Below, in pieces: positions 61,590 to 64,000 of a DNA stretch of 64,000 nucleotides. The first letter of the stretch is position 1, and each line of letters opens with the position of its first letter. Source of the stretch: Mucilaginibacter sp. (GTDB lineage Bacteria > Bacteroidota > Bacteroidia > Sphingobacteriales > Sphingobacteriaceae); the NCBI GenBank assembly GCA_031292485.1, contig JARLHA010000034.1, positions 1 to 64,000 of the forward strand. The letters are read 5' to 3'. The translations under genes and the position numbers were made by a program. The notes under the pieces were generated by a model. That model made no database searches. It saw only the letters and a program-made list of their open reading frames with translations, and was not told where the DNA came from.

Positions 61590-64000
61590 TTATTTTTTTG
61601 TGATCCCGCCCATTTTGTTAAAATCCCAAACAATGGAAAGCATAAAGTATCTTTTTATAGTGGTGTAGGTGTTTTGAGTGATCAGGTTACCGGACGAGTT
61701 CCTGTCGAAGCCTGAATTTTGGTTCAGCAGGTCATTGCCCGAAATAGACAGTTTTAAATTATCTTCCTTTAAAAATGTTTTGGCGAGGGAAGCATTGATC
61801 AGGGTGCGGGTATAAACTGTATTAAAGGTTTCGGTTTTGCCCCGGTTTTCGTAGTTGCCGTCAGACGCGATTTGAAATTTTCCGGGCAGGTAAAAAGTAA
61901 ACCCGGCTGCTGCATTAAATCCGCGCCCGTTATTGTTGATTTGTGGCTGTAATGACGACCCGCTGATGGTATAATTAGGCCCGAAATTCAGATACAAATC
62001 ATATTTTTTTTCTTTATACTTTGATGTCTGGAATTTTAGTGAGTAAGTATCTGATTTGATATAATCCAGCGCATTGTTAGAGTAATTATAAGAACTATTA
62101 CCGTTCAAACCGGCATTCAAGCCAATGTTGATGTCTGTTTTGCCAAGTTTACGGTCCAGATAGGCATTCAAGTTATAGTTGCTTGACGTTTTGTTTCCAA
62201 TATTGACATATTGGTTAACAGTATTTCCGTTTGTACTGGTTACCAGGTTGCTTACTATCGGGTTTGTAGTAAATGAATAATTGCCATTCAGCCAGATGGA
62301 TTGCCCGCTTAAAATCTTATAGGAATTGTAATAGAAATAAAAATTATTAGAAAATGAAGGAGTTAAGTTGGGGTTACCGATAGTAATATTATGCGGGTCG
62401 GAATTTACCGTAACCGGTTGGATTTGGCTGATAGTAGGCTGCTCCGTTCTGCCCGAATAATTCACATAGAGGCTCTGTTGCTGCGAAAACCGGTATTGAA
62501 AATTTGCTTGGGGCATCCAGTCAATAAAATCTCTTTTAAGCGTGGCACCGGTAACCAAATCCGTTTGGTTAAAATTCACGTTCGATACTTTCGTACCAAA
62601 ATTGAAAACGGCTTTGTTCTTTTTATAATTGAATACCGCTCCGGCCTGATTTGATAGTTCATCCAGCTTATAATCATCGCTTAAATTACCTACCTTCAAA
62701 CTATAATCACCGGGTGAAGATTGGTTAAATGAGGCCAGGTTTGACGTGCCATTGTTTACACCGAGTCCATAATTAAAAATTACAGAAAAATCCTTTGTTA
62801 GCGGTTCGGTATAGGTAAGGTTAGTTTTAAACGAAGCGCTTTTTACATCGGCGGTTTTATACTGGTCTACTATCGGCAAACTGTCAATTTTCCCTATAAT
62901 TATCGGGTTGTAATAGGCCGTCTTTGAATAGAGGTAGCCGTTTGAAGTTGTTTCGTTTTGCGATATACCGGCCAAAAATGATAATGTACGCCCCTTTTTC
63001 TTAAACTTTTTGGTGTAAAAAGCGCTTGCATCAAATTGCTGCGTATTGTCTTTATTATCAATTTTGCGGCTGCCATTTTGCAGTGTATCCACTCCATTTA
63101 GACTGGTCGACAAATAGTTGCTCCTGGTGTGCGTATTCTTAAGTGTTCCGTCGGCCATTATTTTCAGGTTCGAGGTAGTATCCAGTTTTATCTGGTAAGT
63201 AAAATCAAGTTTCTGGCGGAACATAAAATTATCAAAATTTTGGTTTGATGTGCCATTGTATGTCCCATCCGTGGTATTGTTTTGCGTTAAGGTGTTGTTG
63301 GTTCCGTTAACTTCAAGGGAGCCTATTTTATAATTCGCATTGATGGACTCTTTATCGCCATTCCACTTACTATCATAATGCAGACCGCCATTTCGTGCAA
63401 GCGGTGTTCCCTGCCCGTTGTATTGACCGTTAAATGAGTCGAGGCCATCGCCGTTGCCACCGGTAATAAAAATCTCTCCATTGTCGCCAAATTGCAGGGC
63501 GTCCGATCCGTATTTTTGACTGTCTTCCCAGCCAAGGCCGGTTTTACCATTATTGCCAACGGTTAAATAAGCCGAGAATTTCTGTTTGGCTTTAAACCTG
63601 TTAAAGAGCAATTGTCCTTCATAATAACCATCGGTCGCATCGCCGGCATCAATTTTGCCAAAATATCCGTTCTTTTTATCCTCCTTTAATTTGATGTTAA
63701 TCGTTTTTGTTTTTTGCCCGTCGTCAATCCCGGTAAAAGTTGCCTGATCGCTTTTTTTGTCATATAACTGTACCTTATCAACCATATCCGCCCTGATGTT
63801 TTTGGTTACCAATGTAGGGTCGTCACCAAAAAATTCTTCGCCGTCAACCAGTACCTTGTTTACCGTTTGGCCCTGCGCGGTAATTTTGCCGTCTTTATCC
63901 ACTTCAATGCCGGGTAGTTGTTTCAGCAGGTCCTCAACCTTTGCATTAGGCTGTACTTTAAATGCACCCGCGTTATATTCAGTGGTATCACCCTTTATTT
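61590..64000 (-). CDS. Outer-membrane beta-barrel (TonB-receptor-like) protein, 5' end outside window
   Basis: Open to the right edge: the codons above 63902 continue the same frame (EYNAGAFKVQPNAKVEDLLK, then QLPGIEVDKDGKITAQGQTV), so the N-terminal signal peptide and regulatory domain lie outside. At least 802 residues are present. The plug-like region contains KVLVDGEEFFGDDPTLVTKN and the barrel ends MLSIVWDFNKMGGITKK. It belongs to the same family as the receptor at 26194-28857 (shared LPGI...DG.IT...V..V.VDG..FF..DP). It is in an operon with the GLPGLI gene. Confidence 0.9.
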   Translation of the reverse strand, partial: IKGDTTEYNAGAFKVQPNAKVEDLLKQLPGIEVDKDGKITAQGQTVNKVLVDGEEFFGDDPTLVTKNIRADMVDKVQLYDKKSDQATFTGIDDGQKTKTINIKLKEDKKNGYFGKIDAGDATDGYYEGQLLFNRFKAKQKFSAYLTVGNNGKTGLGWEDSQKYGSDALQFGDNGEIFITGGNGDGLDSFNGQYNGQGTPLARNGGLHYDSKWNGDKESINANYKIGSLEVNGTNNTLTQNNTTDGTYNGTSNQNFDNFMFRQKLDFTYQIKLDTTSNLKIMADGTLKNTHTRSNYLSTSLNGVDTLQNGSRKIDNKDNTQQFDASAFYTKKFKKKGRTLSFLAGISQNETTSNGYLYSKTAYYNPIIIGKIDSLPIVDQYKTADVKSASFKTNLTYTEPLTKDFSVIFNYGLGVNNGTSNLASFNQSSPGDYSLKVGNLSDDYKLDELSNQAGAVFNYKKNKAVFNFGTKVSNVNFNQTDLVTGATLKRDFIDWMPQANFQYRFSQQQSLYVNYSGRTEQPTISQIQPVTVNSDPHNITIGNPNLTPSFSNNFYFYYNSYKILSGQSIWLNGNYSFTTNPIVSNLVTSTNGNTVNQYVNIGNKTSSNYNLNAYLDRKLGKTDINIGLNAGLNGNSSYNYSNNALDYIKSDTYSLKFQTSKYKEKKYDLYLNFGPNYTISGSSLQPQINNNGRGFNAAAGFTFYLPGKFQIASDGNYENRGKTETFNTVYTRTLINASLAKTFLKEDNLKLSISGNDLLNQNSGFDRNSSGNLITQNTYTTIKRYFMLSIVWDFNKMGGITKK

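Overview
The window looks like a Bacteroidota chromosome, most likely Sphingobacteriaceae (Mucilaginibacter/Pedobacter-like). The evidence is SusC/OMP-type outer-membrane receptors with carboxypeptidase-like N-terminal domains, a GLPGLI protein, a Bbp2-type porin inside a kdp operon, TAnnTTTG promoter-like boxes, weak Shine-Dalgarno signals, and long runs of ~800-residue FtsX/MacB-type permeases. No rRNA, tRNA, CRISPR array, prophage or intact insertion sequence was seen. The assignment rests on gene content only.

Layout. 1-2 kb: the 3' part of a membrane acyltransferase, then a HicB/HicA toxin-antitoxin pair followed by a HigA-like HTH gene broken by an in-frame TAA. 2-15.5 kb: a potassium-homeostasis block. 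Transcription runs leftward from about 11.7 kb through three microproteins, kdpF, kdpA, kdpB, kdpC, a porin, a stand-alone KdpD sensor domain and a separate membrane histidine kinase. Further right are a CPA1 Na+/H+ antiporter, a UPF0175/DUF3368 toxin-antitoxin pair and an NtrC-type sigma-54 response regulator that probably replaces KdpE. A -24/-12-like element and perfect dyads upstream of the first microprotein gene fit sigma-54 control. 15.5-31 kb: mixed metabolic and envelope genes (Gfo/Idh/MocA oxidoreductase, TonB-dependent receptor, Pmp3-like protein, PurU, SDR plus AraC regulator, PIG-L deacetylase, PNPOx-like protein, metallophosphoesterase, outer-membrane beta-barrel protein, Uma2 nuclease-fold protein, GH30 glycosidase).

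31.5-51.6 kb: eight consecutive FtsX/MacB-type permease genes in one orientation with no ATPase, membrane-fusion or outer-membrane partner. Four of them (39.1-49.0 kb) are close paralogues. Some genes are separated by near-identical direct repeats that include intergenic DNA, which points to growth by recombination. A 39-bp dyad lies upstream of the first gene.

51.6-64 kb: a DUF5655 protein, two paralogous zinc-ribbon microproteins, a histidine kinase / receiver / receiver-cyclase operon, YitT and HD-domain proteins, a degenerate receiver, a pirin, a Crp/Fnr regulator, a PI-PLC-like phosphodiesterase, and a GLPGLI gene directly downstream of an outer-membrane beta-barrel gene that runs off the right edge. 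Several gaps hold inverted-repeat elements of dispersed-repeat type.
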